A stretch of DNA of 64,000 nt from Peptoniphilus sp. KCTC 25270 (GCF_021012875.1 NZ_JAJMZJ010000003.1:216675-280674), one strand, 5' to 3'. Positions 15,486 to 24,569 are shown, numbered from the stretch's first letter. The notes: generated by a model not told the origin, from the letters alone. A program made the numbers and translations.

Positions 15486-15518
15486 AAAAAGCCCTTGCCT
15501 CCAATTTCAGGGCTTTTT
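15486..15518 (+). terminator. Terminator after the mutY-NUDIX pair
   Basis: AAAAAGCCCT (15486-15495) with AGGGCTTTTT (15509-15518), 13-nt loop, T tail. A weaker 5-bp hairpin TTGCC/GGCAA with seven T residues follows at 15543-15567 and repeats the words CCTTGCCTCCAA of the first hairpin. Confidence 0.85.
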
Positions 15519-15641
15519 TCCTTGTCCAAATTCACTTATCCCTTGCCTCCAACGGGCAAATTTTTTTATAAAAAAAATGAATATTTATGAAAATTAGGGT
15601 ATAAATTCGACATAAATTAGGTACAAAGAAGGAATACAAAA

Positions 15642-16793
15642 ATGGTTAACATTTTTAGTGTACCAAATCGAATTTATCACGGCGACAACGCCATGGATGT
15701 TTTAACAACCCTTGAGGGAAAAAGAGCGGCTATTGTTACTGGCGGTAGTTCTATGAAACGCTTTGGCTTCCTAGATGAAGCAAAAGAAAAATTAGAAAAA
15801 GCGGGTATGGAAGTTCTTATTATTGATGGAGTAAATCCGGACCCAACTTTACAAGAATGTTTAGAAGGCGGAAAGAAAATGGAAGAATTCGGCCCGGATT
15901 GGATTCTTGCTATTGGTGGCGGTTCGGCTATGGATGCTGCAAAAGCTATGTGGGTTTTCTATGAACACCCAGATTATGATTTTGAAAAACTTGTTGCTTT
16001 TGATAATCCACCATTGAGAACAAAAGCTCGCATGGTATGTATCCCTTCTACTTCTGGTACAGCTTCTGAAATTACGGCTTTTTCTGTAATTACAGATCCA
16101 GAAAAACAAATCAAATATCCTTTGGTACATCCTGATTTCGTTCCTGATATTGCAATTATCGACCCACGCCTTCCTGCAAAAATGCCACCGTTGATTACAG
16201 CTCAAACGGGTATGGACGTTATGACTCATGCTTTGGAAGCTTTGGTTTCTACGGCGGCGGATGATTATACCACTCCTCTTGCTATTCGTGCCATTGAGTT
16301 GGTATTCGAAAACTTGAAAAAAGCCGTAGATAACGGCGAAGATATGGAGGCCCGTACAAAGATGCACGATGCTTCTACTTTAGCTGGTATGTCCTTCTCA
16401 AATGCTTCTTTAGGAATCGTTCATAGTATGGCCCATAAAATCGGCGGAATTTTCCATTTAACTCATGGAGAAGCCAATGCGATTATGTTGCCTTATATTA
16501 TCGATTACAATCGAAAAGGCACAGACCGTTACGAATTGATTGAAAATATCCTTGGCGTTGATGATATCGCCGAAGAAGTTCGCAAATTAAATGCGGCTGT
16601 TGGTTTAACAAATAATATCAAAGAAGGCAAAAACACAGAAATTTCCGAAGAAGAATTCAAAAAAGTTTTGGATGAAATGTCTAAAAATGCACACGCAGAT
16701 GCTTGTACTCTTACAAATCCAAGGGAAACAAGTCCAGAAGATATTAAAAAAATCTATGAATGTGCGTATTATGGAGAAAAAGTGGATTTCTAA
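15642..16793 (+). CDS. Iron-containing alcohol dehydrogenase
   Basis: A 383-residue group III (Fe-dependent) NAD(P)-alcohol dehydrogenase. 'AIGGGSAMDAAKAM' (about residues 92-105) binds the dinucleotide and 'STSGTASEITAFSVI' follows. Metal ligands are expected in 'GMDVMTHALEALVS' and in 'GIVHSMAHKIGGIFHLTHGEANA', with conserved Asp and His residues in place. It resembles butanol/1,3-propanediol-type dehydrogenases used to dispose of reducing power in fermentation. It is monocistronic, with a GAAGGAA site before the ATG and a terminator just after. The actual alcohol substrate is unknown. Confidence 0.9.
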   Translation: MVNIFSVPNRIYHGDNAMDVLTTLEGKRAAIVTGGSSMKRFGFLDEAKEKLEKAGMEVLIIDGVNPDPTLQECLEGGKKMEEFGPDWILAIGGGSAMDAAKAMWVFYEHPDYDFEKLVAFDNPPLRTKARMVCIPSTSGTASEITAFSVITDPEKQIKYPLVHPDFVPDIAIIDPRLPAKMPPLITAQTGMDVMTHALEALVSTAADDYTTPLAIRAIELVFENLKKAVDNGEDMEARTKMHDASTLAGMSFSNASLGIVHSMAHKIGGIFHLTHGEANAIMLPYIIDYNRKGTDRYELIENILGVDDIAEEVRKLNAAVGLTNNIKEGKNTEISEEEFKKVLDEMSKNAHADACTLTNPRETSPEDIKKIYECAYYGEKVDF

Positions 16794-16801
16794 TCCCATA
16801 C

Positions 16802-16834
16802 AAAAAGACCTAGCTTTTACGCTAGGTCCTTTTT
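16802..16834. terminator. Bidirectional terminator between convergent genes
   Basis: GACCTAGC (16807-16814) with GCTAGGTC (16821-16828), 6-nt loop, A run to the left and T run to the right. It serves the alcohol dehydrogenase and the helicase. Confidence 0.88.
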
Positions 16835-18510
16835 TATAATCTTCCTCGATTTTCAGAAATCTCTACATGGACTTTTTTTCCACGAATTTTCTTTCCGCTT
16901 AGTTTTTTGGCAGCGGTTTTTAAGAATTCTTCTGGCAATTCTACGAAGGTAAAGTTGTCTTTGATTAAAATATTTCCAATGGCTTTTTTAGGGATGTTAG
17001 TTTCTTTATGGAAGGCGGACAAAATGGACTTTGGATCCAATCCATCTCGTTTCCCTTTGTTAATGAAAACTCTTGGGCGACGGTCGTTTCTTCCTTTTCC
17101 ACGACCTTTTCCCCCTTTTTTTCCATTTTTTCCACTACGAGAAAGGCGATATTTTTTCCCAAAGTCAACTTGATCCAACTCCTTGTGAGTTCGCAATCCT
17201 TGGGTATCGGCCAACATTTTTAATAAAACCGAAGCCACTTCTACGGCTCCATATTCTTGCAATAATAATTTGTCAATGGAAGCACGATATTTGCTTAAAT
17301 CTTCTTCTTTTGACAATTCTTTTTGAATGCTATCGATTAATTTTTCTTCAAAAGTAGCCGTAATATCGGAAATCGTTGGAAGCTCCATATATTGCATATC
17401 TGCTTTTGTATAGCGAATAATATCTTGCAATTTGTAAACATCTCGGCCTACCACAAAGGTAAAGGCGCGGCCTCTTCGTCCCGCACGGGCCGTACGACCA
17501 ATGCGGTGTACGTAATATTCTTCATCTTGTGGCAAATCGTAGTTTACAACTACATCCACATTTCCTACGTCGATTCCGCGGGCCGCTACGTCTGTTGCCA
17601 CCAAAATATCAATGGTGGATTGACGGAATTTTTTCATCACCGTATCCCGTTGGGTTTGTTTCAAATCTCCGTGTAGTCCGTCGGCACTAAATCCACGAGC
17701 CGTAAGCTCTGCCACCAAATCGTCTACGCGGCGTTTTGTGTTACAAAATACAATGGTTAGTTCTGGATTGTAAATATCTACCAATCGACTTAAAATTTCC
17801 GTTTTCATTGGAGCGGTCATTTCCAGATAGTATTGGGTAATATTTTCTACGGTTAATTCTTTGTGTTTGATTCGGATCACGGCTGGATCTCTTTGATACA
17901 TTTTGGAGAAATCCATAATTTCTTTTCCCATAGTGGCGGAGAAGAAACAAGTTTGTCTTTCTTCGTTGGTTCCATCCAATATGGTTTTCATATCGTCACG
18001 GAATCCCATATCGAACATTTCGTCTGCCTCGTCCAATACAACCATTTTCAATTGGGATAAATCTAAGGATCTACGACGCATATGGTCCATAACACGACCA
18101 GGGGTTCCTACTACAATTTGTACGCCTTTTTTTAGAGCGCGCAATTGGCGTTCCATACTGGACCCACCATAGACGGGAAGAATATTTAATCCTTTTTTAT
18201 ATTTTCCCAATTTCATTAATTCGTCTGCCACTTGAATGGAAAGTTCTCTTGTTGGGCACAAAATCAAACCTTGTACATATTTTTCTTTTGTTACCATTTC
18301 CAACATAGGAATCCCAAAAGCGGCGGTTTTTCCTGTTCCCGTTTGGGCTTGTCCAATAACGTCCTGTCCACTAAGCAAAGGGCGAATACTCTCCTCTTGG
18401 ATAGGGCTTGCTTCTTCAAAACCCACTTCTTTTATTCCTTTTAGTATTTGATCCGATAATTCGAATTCGTTAAATCTCAATCTTTGCACATCCTGTTCTT
18501 TTTTTCTCAT
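16834..18510 (-). CDS. DEAD-box ATP-dependent RNA helicase with DbpA-type RNA-binding domain
   Basis: A helicase of about 558 residues. Motifs in order are the Q motif ('ASPIQEESIRPLL'), I ('AQTGTGKT'), Ia ('PTRELSIQV'), II ('DEAD'), III ('SAT'), IV-V ('VATDVAARGIDV') and VI ('HRIGRTARAGRRG'). After a Gly/Lys/Arg-rich linker the last 80 residues form the DbpA/CsdA RNA-binding fold ('VFINKGKRDGL' and following). It likely remodels rRNA or mRNA. The start is uncertain: ATG 18510 lacks a ribosome binding site and sits 7 nt after a hairpin. TTG 18480 has AGGA 10 nt upstream and gives the usual 'RFNEFELS' start. A TTG at 18543 is inside the leader. Confidence 0.88.
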   Translation of the reverse strand: MRKKEQDVQRLRFNEFELSDQILKGIKEVGFEEASPIQEESIRPLLSGQDVIGQAQTGTGKTAAFGIPMLEMVTKEKYVQGLILCPTRELSIQVADELMKLGKYKKGLNILPVYGGSSMERQLRALKKGVQIVVGTPGRVMDHMRRRSLDLSQLKMVVLDEADEMFDMGFRDDMKTILDGTNEERQTCFFSATMGKEIMDFSKMYQRDPAVIRIKHKELTVENITQYYLEMTAPMKTEILSRLVDIYNPELTIVFCNTKRRVDDLVAELTARGFSADGLHGDLKQTQRDTVMKKFRQSTIDILVATDVAARGIDVGNVDVVVNYDLPQDEEYYVHRIGRTARAGRRGRAFTFVVGRDVYKLQDIIRYTKADMQYMELPTISDITATFEEKLIDSIQKELSKEEDLSKYRASIDKLLLQEYGAVEVASVLLKMLADTQGLRTHKELDQVDFGKKYRLSRSGKNGKKGGKGRGKGRNDRRPRVFINKGKRDGLDPKSILSAFHKETNIPKKAIGNILIKDNFTFVELPEEFLKTAAKKLSGKKIRGKKVHVEISENRGRL

Positions 18511-18517
18511 AACAAAA

Positions 18518-18540
18518 GCAGCCGAGTAGACCTCGACTGC
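18518..18540 (-). promoter_or_regulatory. Leader hairpin / possible attenuator of the RNA helicase gene
   Basis: On the minus strand GCAGTCGAG, loop GTCTA, CTCGGCTGC: nine pairs with one G-U type mismatch position, followed directly by TTTTGTT. It lies between the likely promoter and the coding region and looks like an intrinsic terminator or a folded cold-response leader. Confidence 0.5.
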
Positions 18541-18558
18541 CAAAATCTTCTACTCTCT

Positions 18559-18587
18559 AGTATGAGGGATAAAAAGAGATTTTGCAA
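18559..18587 (-). promoter_or_regulatory. Likely promoter of the RNA helicase gene
   Basis: On the minus strand TTGCAA (18587-18582), 17-bp spacer, CATACT (18564-18559). Transcription would start near 18552 and include the hairpin at 18518-18540. Confidence 0.45.
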
Positions 18588-18691
18588 GTAATATTCTTGA
18601 AAACTACTTCCCCTTCTTTTTGCAATATTTGACAAATCTTAACTTCTAAAGACCTTTGCTTATGATATGATAATGATGAGGTGGTATATAT

Positions 18692-19816
18692 ATGGTAAAG
18701 AAAAACAAACTGGCCGATACCGTTGATAAGGCCATTGATAATAACGACTTCTCTCAAGTTTCTGATATTATTGAAAAAAGTGTAGAAGTTGCCATCGACT
18801 TAACAAAAACGGGAGCAACGGCTCTTTTTAATGGAATTCAAAAAGGATTAAGAAAAGAAGAAAAAGTAGTTCGTATTCCCATCAATAGAGACCCACGATT
18901 TGTAAATCAAAAGGTTCGTATGCCCAATAGTTATTTTTGGTTGCGAAATTTGCTTGGATTTTTAAGCGTATCTTGGGGCCTTGGAGCCATTGGAACATTT
19001 GTAGATATGCTCCGTTTCCAATCTCCAGAGGCGCTTTTTGGGATTTTGGTTTGTGTTGTAGCGGCAGTGGCTTCTGGATACGGTACTTTTTGGGCCCACA
19101 AACGCATGCTTTTGGAAAAGAGATTTCAACGTTATAAAATTGAGGTAGGAGATAGCCGCGTTTTGGCCATAGATGATTTTTCTACGGCTGTATCTCTTCC
19201 TCCTGGTCATGTGGTAGAGGATTTGCAAAAGCTTATTTCTCTCGGCCATTTCCCACAGGGACGCGTGGTGGAAAATGGGCAGCTTTTCCTATTGGACAAG
19301 GATGCCTATAAAGCTTATAAGGAAAATTATCGGGATACTATTCATGTAAAGGAACAACCTCGTTCCCTTGAAGAAACGGAAACGGCTCTTCCTGATGATC
19401 AAAGGGCTACAGCCATTGTGGAATATATGGAACATTTGGCGAATTTGAAATCTCAAGTGTCCAGCGAAAGATTTCAAGGGAAGATTCAACGCCTCCTTTT
19501 GATTTTATCGGCGATCAAAGAAGCCATTGCCAAGGATCATAGTCGCATGGATGATTTGAATAAATTTGTTGACTACTATACGCCAACAACCATTCGTTTG
19601 GTAGAAAAATATTTAGAGTTTGAAAAAACTCCCGTTTCGGTATCTAGTTTAGAGAAGTCCAAAGGAGATATTGAAAAATCCATTGAAACAGTTATCTCTG
19701 CCTATGAAAATTTATTGGGCGAATTGTATCAAGAAGATTTGTTGGATTTATCTGCCGAAATGGAAGTTATGAATACAGTGTTAACCCAAGATGGGTTGAT
19801 TCAAAAAGAAAAATAG
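18692..19816 (+). CDS. XpaC family protein (5-bromo-4-chloroindolyl phosphate hydrolysis family)
   Basis: A 374-residue protein. Residues 1-70 are charged and helical. Two membrane segments follow at about residues 85-108 ('LLGFLSVSWGLGAIGTFVDM') and 113-132 ('EALFGILVCVVAAVASGYGT'). The cytoplasmic C-terminal 200 residues are helical and carry the XpaC core. The family is always close to TelA, as here with a 9-bp gap and a GGAGG site between. The enzymatic activity implied by the name is not firmly established. The pair is often linked to tellurite or cell-envelope stress. A GAGGTGG site precedes the ATG. Confidence 0.82.
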   Translation: MVKKNKLADTVDKAIDNNDFSQVSDIIEKSVEVAIDLTKTGATALFNGIQKGLRKEEKVVRIPINRDPRFVNQKVRMPNSYFWLRNLLGFLSVSWGLGAIGTFVDMLRFQSPEALFGILVCVVAAVASGYGTFWAHKRMLLEKRFQRYKIEVGDSRVLAIDDFSTAVSLPPGHVVEDLQKLISLGHFPQGRVVENGQLFLLDKDAYKAYKENYRDTIHVKEQPRSLEETETALPDDQRATAIVEYMEHLANLKSQVSSERFQGKIQRLLLILSAIKEAIAKDHSRMDDLNKFVDYYTPTTIRLVEKYLEFEKTPVSVSSLEKSKGDIEKSIETVISAYENLLGELYQEDLLDLSAEMEVMNTVLTQDGLIQKEK

Positions 19817-19825
19817 GAGGAAAAT

Positions 19826-20950
19826 ATGGACGAAAATAAAATTAAATTAACCTTAGACGGACTCGATGAAAACGAAGCAATCACCGATCTTACCGTTCAA
19901 GAAGAAATACGACTTACGAATGATACTGCCGTTCATTTGACTCCAGAAGAAGAAAAACAAGTAGAAGAATTTGCAAAAACCATTGATTTAACCAATTCTT
20001 CTGTGGTTTTACAATATGGTGTGGGAGCCCAAAAGAAAATTTCCAGTTTCTCAGAAAAAACGTTAAATTCCGTTCGTGCCAAGGATTTGGGAGAAGTGGG
20101 AAAGCTTCTTTCTTCTGTTGTGACGGAATTAAAGAGTTTTGATGAAACAGAAACCAAGGGAATTCGTGGAATTTTCAAGAAATCTTCCAATAAAATTACC
20201 GCGATGAAAGCCAATTACGATAAGGCAGAAAAAAATGTAGACGAAATTGCCCGTGCTTTGGAAAATCATCAAATTACTTTAATGAAAGACATTACTCTTT
20301 TGGATCAAATGTACGATTTGAACGAAGAGTATTTTAAGGAACTTTCCATGTATATTCTTGCAGGAGAAAAGAAATTGGAAGAGGTCCGCACAAAGGAACT
20401 TCCTGCTTTAATGCAAGAAGCCGATGTTACTGGAGATGGAATCGTAGCGCAAAAAGTTACGGATATGCAAAATTTGGCCAATCGTTTTGAGAAAAAACTT
20501 CACGATTTGGATTTAACTCGCATGGTTAGCCTTCAAATGGCGCCACAAATTCGCATGGTCCAAGCTTCCAATACGGTTATGGCAGAAAAAATTCAATCTA
20601 CCATTGTAAATACCATTCCTATTTGGAAAAATCAAATGGTATTGGCTTTAGGAGTTCATCATTCCGCCCAAGCAGCGGCGGCTCAACGAAAAGTATCGGA
20701 TCTTACCAATGAATTGTTACGACAAAATGCCGATATGCTAAAAACAAGCACCGTAGAAATTGCCAAGGAATCAGAACGTGGCATTGTGGATGTAGAAACC
20801 ATTCGTCATACCAACGAACAATTGATTTCTGCTTTGGATGAAGTTCGTACCATTCAAATTGAAGGGCACGAAAATCGCGTAAAAGCCGAACACGAACTGC
20901 GAATTATGGAAACCCAATTGAAAGAAAGATTGTTAAATACAAAAGAATAA
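19826..20950 (+). CDS. telA: TelA-like toxic anion resistance protein
   Basis: A 374-residue soluble, almost entirely helical protein of the TelA/YceH family. Family motifs include 'YGVGAQKKISSFSEKTLNSV' near residues 62-81, the coiled segment around 'KANYDKAEKNVDEIARALE', and the 'QMAPQIRMVQASNTVMAEKI' stretch near residues 232-251. Members raise tolerance to tellurite and some cell-envelope antimicrobials by an unknown mechanism and act with XpaC proteins. Second gene of a two-gene operon ending in the terminator at 20957-20985. Confidence 0.9.
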   Translation: MDENKIKLTLDGLDENEAITDLTVQEEIRLTNDTAVHLTPEEEKQVEEFAKTIDLTNSSVVLQYGVGAQKKISSFSEKTLNSVRAKDLGEVGKLLSSVVTELKSFDETETKGIRGIFKKSSNKITAMKANYDKAEKNVDEIARALENHQITLMKDITLLDQMYDLNEEYFKELSMYILAGEKKLEEVRTKELPALMQEADVTGDGIVAQKVTDMQNLANRFEKKLHDLDLTRMVSLQMAPQIRMVQASNTVMAEKIQSTIVNTIPIWKNQMVLALGVHHSAQAAAAQRKVSDLTNELLRQNADMLKTSTVEIAKESERGIVDVETIRHTNEQLISALDEVRTIQIEGHENRVKAEHELRIMETQLKERLLNTKE

Positions 20951-20956
20951 AAAACG

Positions 20957-20985
20957 GCCCGAGGAATTCTCCTTGGGCTTTTTTT
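20957..20985 (+). terminator. Terminator of the xpaC-telA operon
   Basis: GCCCGAGGA (20957-20965) with TCCTTGGGC (20970-20978), one G-U pair, 4-nt loop, then seven T residues. Confidence 0.88.
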
Positions 20986-21018
20986 GTGGAATGGGTATGG
21001 ATAGTTTAGGTGATGAAT

Positions 21019-22455
21019 ATGAAAAAAATACAATGGAATTTTAACAATAGTTACGAAACACTCCCCTCGTTTTTTTATGACAAAATTGATTTGTCCCCAG
21101 TAAAAAAAACAAAATGGGTGGTGCTCAATGAAGATTTGGCTCAGTTTTTAGGTTTGGATCCTGAAGCTTTGAAAGAAGAGGGATTTCTTCCCCTTTCTGG
21201 TTCAGAGTTTCCCGAAAATGCCAGCCAAATTGCTCAATCTTATATGGGACATCAATTTGGTTTCCCTTCGATCTTAGGAGATGGGCGGGCCCTTTTATTG
21301 GGGGAACAAATTACGCCTAAAGGGGAACGCTACGATTTGCAATTAAAAGGAAGTGGCCCTACCCCCTATTCTCGCAATGGAGATGGACGAGCAACGCTAC
21401 AAGCTATGTTACGGGAATTTTTAATTAGTGAAGCCATGTTTGGGCTAGGAATTCCAACAACCCGCTCTTTGGCCGTTGTTTCCACAGGAGAACCCGTTTA
21501 CCGAGAAAGGGTAGAAAAAGGAGCCATCTTAACTCGTGTTGCTGCGAGCCATTTACGAGTGGGAACTTTTGAATGGGCCGCCCATAGCCAAATCAAAGAA
21601 AATCTAATTTCCTTGGCTGATTACGCCATCCAAAGACATTACCCAGAACTTGAAAACGCAGAAGACAAGTATTTTCAATTTTATTTGGAAGTGCAAAAAC
21701 GACAAGCAAAACTTTTGGCCCAATGGATGAGCGTAGGATTTATTCACGGAGTTATGAATACAGACAATATGACCATTTCCGGCGAAACCATCGATTATGG
21801 CCCTTGTGCCTTTTTGGACGTCTACGCTCCTCAAACGGTTTACAGCTCCATCGATATTTATGGGCGTTATGCCTACGAAAAACAACCTCAAATGGCTGCC
21901 TGGAATTTGGCCCGCTTTGGCCAGGCCCTCTCTCCTCTCATTGGAGAAACCCACGAAAAAGCAATGGAACGTGTAGATGGAGCTTTGGAAGAATTTGCCA
22001 AAGAATTTCAACGGGAATTCTACCGAATTTATGGCAGAAAACTAGGGCTTTCTCAAGTGGATGGGGACGATCGGAAGCTCATTCACGAATTGTTGGAAAT
22101 TATGGAAAAAAATTCCACGGATTACACCAATACCTTTGTAGATTTGACTTTAAGGGATTGGGAGCAGGAAATCTATCAAAGAAAAGATTTCTTCTCTTGG
22201 AAAGAAAAATGGCTGAAACGTTTGGAAAAAGAGAACCCTGAAGAAGTAGAAAAACGAATGAAAAATAGCAATCCCTATATTATTCCAAGAAACTACTGGG
22301 TGGAACAAGCCCTTTTTGAAGCAAAAGAAGGAAATCTGGATCTATTCTTAGAATTATGGGCAGCACTAAAATCTCCTTATGATTACGAAAAACATAAGGA
22401 AAAATTTCGATTTTACAAGGAAATATTCGGATACAAAACGTATTGCGGGACATAA
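21019..22455 (+). CDS. selO: SelO / YdiU protein adenylyltransferase (pseudokinase-fold AMPylator)
   Basis: A 478-residue enzyme that transfers AMP to proteins. 'SYMGHQFGFPSILGDGRALL' (about residues 75-95), 'DLQLKGSGPTPYSRNGDGRA', and the metal-binding 'GVMNTDNMTISGETIDYGP' with its Asn and Asp residues are SelO hallmarks. The C-terminus ends in Cys-Gly-Thr, matching the conserved redox cysteine (selenocysteine in animals) near the end. The ATG at 21019 is used because AGGTGA lies 6 bp before it; GTG 21010 and ATG 21013 overlap that site. In E. coli it modifies redox-related proteins; targets here are unknown. Confidence 0.9.
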   Translation: MKKIQWNFNNSYETLPSFFYDKIDLSPVKKTKWVVLNEDLAQFLGLDPEALKEEGFLPLSGSEFPENASQIAQSYMGHQFGFPSILGDGRALLLGEQITPKGERYDLQLKGSGPTPYSRNGDGRATLQAMLREFLISEAMFGLGIPTTRSLAVVSTGEPVYRERVEKGAILTRVAASHLRVGTFEWAAHSQIKENLISLADYAIQRHYPELENAEDKYFQFYLEVQKRQAKLLAQWMSVGFIHGVMNTDNMTISGETIDYGPCAFLDVYAPQTVYSSIDIYGRYAYEKQPQMAAWNLARFGQALSPLIGETHEKAMERVDGALEEFAKEFQREFYRIYGRKLGLSQVDGDDRKLIHELLEIMEKNSTDYTNTFVDLTLRDWEQEIYQRKDFFSWKEKWLKRLEKENPEEVEKRMKNSNPYIIPRNYWVEQALFEAKEGNLDLFLELWAALKSPYDYEKHKEKFRFYKEIFGYKTYCGT

Positions 22456-22831
22456 ATTCTATACCAGTAAAAATAGGGAATTGTATATTTTTATTCTTAA
22501 ATACTTGTATACTAGTTTGTAAAAATTACAACGAAATTTGCTCAAAAATGGAAATGCGTAGAAAAAAGATAGAAATTAAATATTTGACTATTAAACCTTT
22601 GTTTATATTGAATTTTCAATATTTAGACAAAATAACAGTAAATTCCTATAAATTATGTATATAAAATTGATGGGAATTGTAGGTTTTATGAAATTGCAAA
22701 AACCCTTGGAAATGTTGAAATTTAGCGTTTTTTTAAGGGTTTTTTAGTGGTATACTAGCAATAGCAAGAAATACTATAGTGATAATACAACTGGCCATTG
22801 TAAAAATATTTTCTAAGAAAGAGGCTTCTTT
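22456..22831. other. 376-bp AT-rich intergenic region
   Basis: No gene is supported. A 73-codon frame at 22443-22664 lacks a ribosome binding site and overlaps selO. A long-loop hairpin AAAAACCCTT (22698-22707) with AAGGGTTTTT (22735-22744) could terminate selO transcripts. After it TATACT and TATAGT words at about 22752-22780 may be the -10 of the SLH gene. The ribosome binding site before 22832 is AAAGAGG. Confidence 0.5.
22698..22745 (+). terminator. Possible terminator downstream of selO
   Basis: 10-bp stem (22698-22707 with 22735-22744) with a 27-nt loop that itself contains a T run; a T tract ends the right arm. The long loop lowers confidence. Confidence 0.45.
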
Positions 22832-23995
22832 ATGAAAGCTTGGAGTAGAATTATTATTACCAGTTTAGCCATTGCTACATTATTCTCTAATATAAGTTTT
22901 GCTTATTATGGGAATGATTTTGTCCAACAAAAAAGCCAATTATTAACTCGTGCTATTGAACAGGGGTTTATTAGTGGTTACGAGGATGGCAGTTTGCGGC
23001 CTGATTCCACTTTAACTCGTGCAGAGCTTACGACTATATTGTCTCGGACCATTTCTTCCAATCAAATAAAATTAGTGGATATTTCTCATTTTACAGATGT
23101 ACGAAGATCTGACTGGTTTTATCCTAGTTTCCAATTGGCCGTTTCTGTTGGTTGTATTTCAGGAACTTCCAAAAATACCCTAAGCCCTAGAGCTTATATC
23201 TCTAGAGAAGAGGCTTTGGTTATGGTCGGCCGATTATTGGATTTTGGATCCTACGATCCAAATTTTTTAGAAATCTATAATGATCATTCCAAAATTAGCG
23301 ATTGGGCAGAGCCTTTTATTTCTATTTTAATTGAAAAGGGAATTGTAAAGGGATTGTTGGATTCTCTAGATCCAAAAAAAGCCATTACTCGATCTGAATT
23401 TGCCATGGTTTTGATGAACTATGTTTATTATAAGGGCATAGCCAGAAGCTACGAAACCCCTACAAATCCAACCGTTCTTGTAAAATGGGAGGATCCTTCA
23501 GAAAATTCTTTCTCTGAAGCAGAATTCGAAACTTACTATACCAGCCAAAACCAAGGGGCAAGGGGATATTTTTACGAATCTTCTATGATTTATGATTTAT
23601 TAAATCGAGTCAATTCCGCAAGAATGGAAAATGGATTAAGGCCCCTCTCTCTTCAGGGAAGCATCAATTATTATGCTACCAACCGTGTGTTGGAAGAAAG
23701 TATCCAACAAGCGCAAACAGGTAGTATGAACCACTTACGACCAAATGGAGACATTTGGTACCAAGAAGGCATTCAAATCTACCCAGAATATTATTTTATC
23801 GGAGAAGTGGTTTCCTATATTTACAATCGAGGAAGCGATGAAGCCAATGCCAATGTGATTGTTCAGAATTTTATGAATTCTCCTAGTCATCGCTCCATTT
23901 TAATGGATCCCTCTGCTCAAGAGATTTCCATTAGCGTATTCTATAATGCCGATACAGATAATATTGCAACTTGTATGATTCCTTTGCGGAAATAA
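22832..23995 (+). CDS. Secreted SLH-domain protein with C-terminal CAP domain
   Basis: A 387-residue surface protein. The signal peptide is about residues 1-25 (core 'IIITSLAIATLFSNISFA'). Three SLH repeats follow at about residues 38-85 ('GFISGYEDGSLRPDSTLTRAE'-type repeat), 88-140 ('FTDVRRSDWFYPSFQLAVSV') and 150-200 ('ISDWAEPFISILIEKGIVKG'). These anchor proteins to pyruvylated wall polymers. From about residue 250 there is a CAP (SCP/PR-1) domain: 'LLNRVNSARMENGLRPL', a His in 'MNHLRPNG', and 'FMNSPSHRSILMDP'. The CAP role in bacteria is unsettled. It is monocistronic and lies between two AT-rich gaps. Confidence 0.88.
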   Translation: MKAWSRIIITSLAIATLFSNISFAYYGNDFVQQKSQLLTRAIEQGFISGYEDGSLRPDSTLTRAELTTILSRTISSNQIKLVDISHFTDVRRSDWFYPSFQLAVSVGCISGTSKNTLSPRAYISREEALVMVGRLLDFGSYDPNFLEIYNDHSKISDWAEPFISILIEKGIVKGLLDSLDPKKAITRSEFAMVLMNYVYYKGIARSYETPTNPTVLVKWEDPSENSFSEAEFETYYTSQNQGARGYFYESSMIYDLLNRVNSARMENGLRPLSLQGSINYYATNRVLEESIQQAQTGSMNHLRPNGDIWYQEGIQIYPEYYFIGEVVSYIYNRGSDEANANVIVQNFMNSPSHRSILMDPSAQEISISVFYNADTDNIATCMIPLRK

Positions 23996-24048
23996 ATCCA
24001 CACAGTTTATCCACATCTTGTTAATAACTTATGTGAATATCTTTATAC

Positions 24049-24078
24049 AAAAAAAGGAGGGCTTAGCCTTCCTTTTTT
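24049..24078. terminator. Bidirectional terminator between convergent genes
   Basis: AAAAAAAGGAGGGC (24049-24062) pairs with GCCTTCCTTTTTT (24066-24078), one G-U pair, short loop. It lies between the SLH-CAP gene and the NUDIX end of the V-ATPase operon, covering the NUDIX stop. Confidence 0.85.
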
Positions 24079-24569
24079 ATATGCTCTAAAATTGTTTTAT
24101 AATGGGTTCGAATTCGCTTTTCCATGGGCTTTGCAAAGAATCCATCCTCTAACATTTTATCTAGTTTTTCTTGATCAATCCATTGAAAATCTTCCACTTC
24201 TTCCTTTTGTAGTTGAATGTTATCCACAGATTTTATCAATAAATAGATTTCGCTGAATTTTCGGTTTTCTTTTGCTTGCCCTAAGAATTGAAGCTCCTTG
24301 CCGCTGGCTTTGATTCCAACTTCCTCTTCCAATTCTCGAAGAGCCCCTTCTTTTCCCGTTTCGTCTTCTACCACACTTCCCATGGTGAATTCCCATTTAT
24401 GGGCAAATTCTTTTCCTTCGGCCCGTTGGGTTACCAACAATTTCCCTTCAGAAATCACAAAACTTCCTGCCACCAAATAATATTCCTCTGGAGACAAAGT
24501 TTCTCCTCGTTCTTTGTAATATCCCATGGGATGAAAATTTTCGTCGTAAATCTTACGCATTTCCGTCAT
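24063..24569 (-). CDS. NUDIX hydrolase at the end of the V-ATPase operon
   Basis: A 168-residue protein of the isopentenyl-diphosphate-isomerase-like / YfcD NUDIX type: 'MGYYKERGETL' start, 'VAGSFVISEGKLLVTQRAEG' strands, and a NUDIX box with E-x7-R-E-L-x-E-E-x-G-I near residues 66-86. The substrate is unknown. It overlaps atpD by 17 bp, so it is probably cotranscribed and coupled with the V-ATPase genes. A start four codons in ('MRKIYDEN') is also possible. A functional link to the ATPase is not implied by the family. Confidence 0.85.
   Translation of the reverse strand: MTEMRKIYDENFHPMGYYKERGETLSPEEYYLVAGSFVISEGKLLVTQRAEGKEFAHKWEFTMGSVVEDETGKEGALRELEEEVGIKASGKELQFLGQAKENRKFSEIYLLIKSVDNIQLQKEEVEDFQWIDQEKLDKMLEDGFFAKPMEKRIRTHYKTILEHIKKEG

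Noticed and set aside
22443..22664. 73-codon frame after selO
   Set aside because: It starts inside selO, has no ribosome binding site and only AT-rich low-information codons.
24007..24228. Two perfect TTATCCACA words (24007-24015 and 24220-24228) as a possible oriC
   Set aside because: One is between convergent gene ends, the other inside the NUDIX gene. There is no AT-rich unwinding region or dnaA gene, and a few 9-mers are expected by chance in 64 kb.
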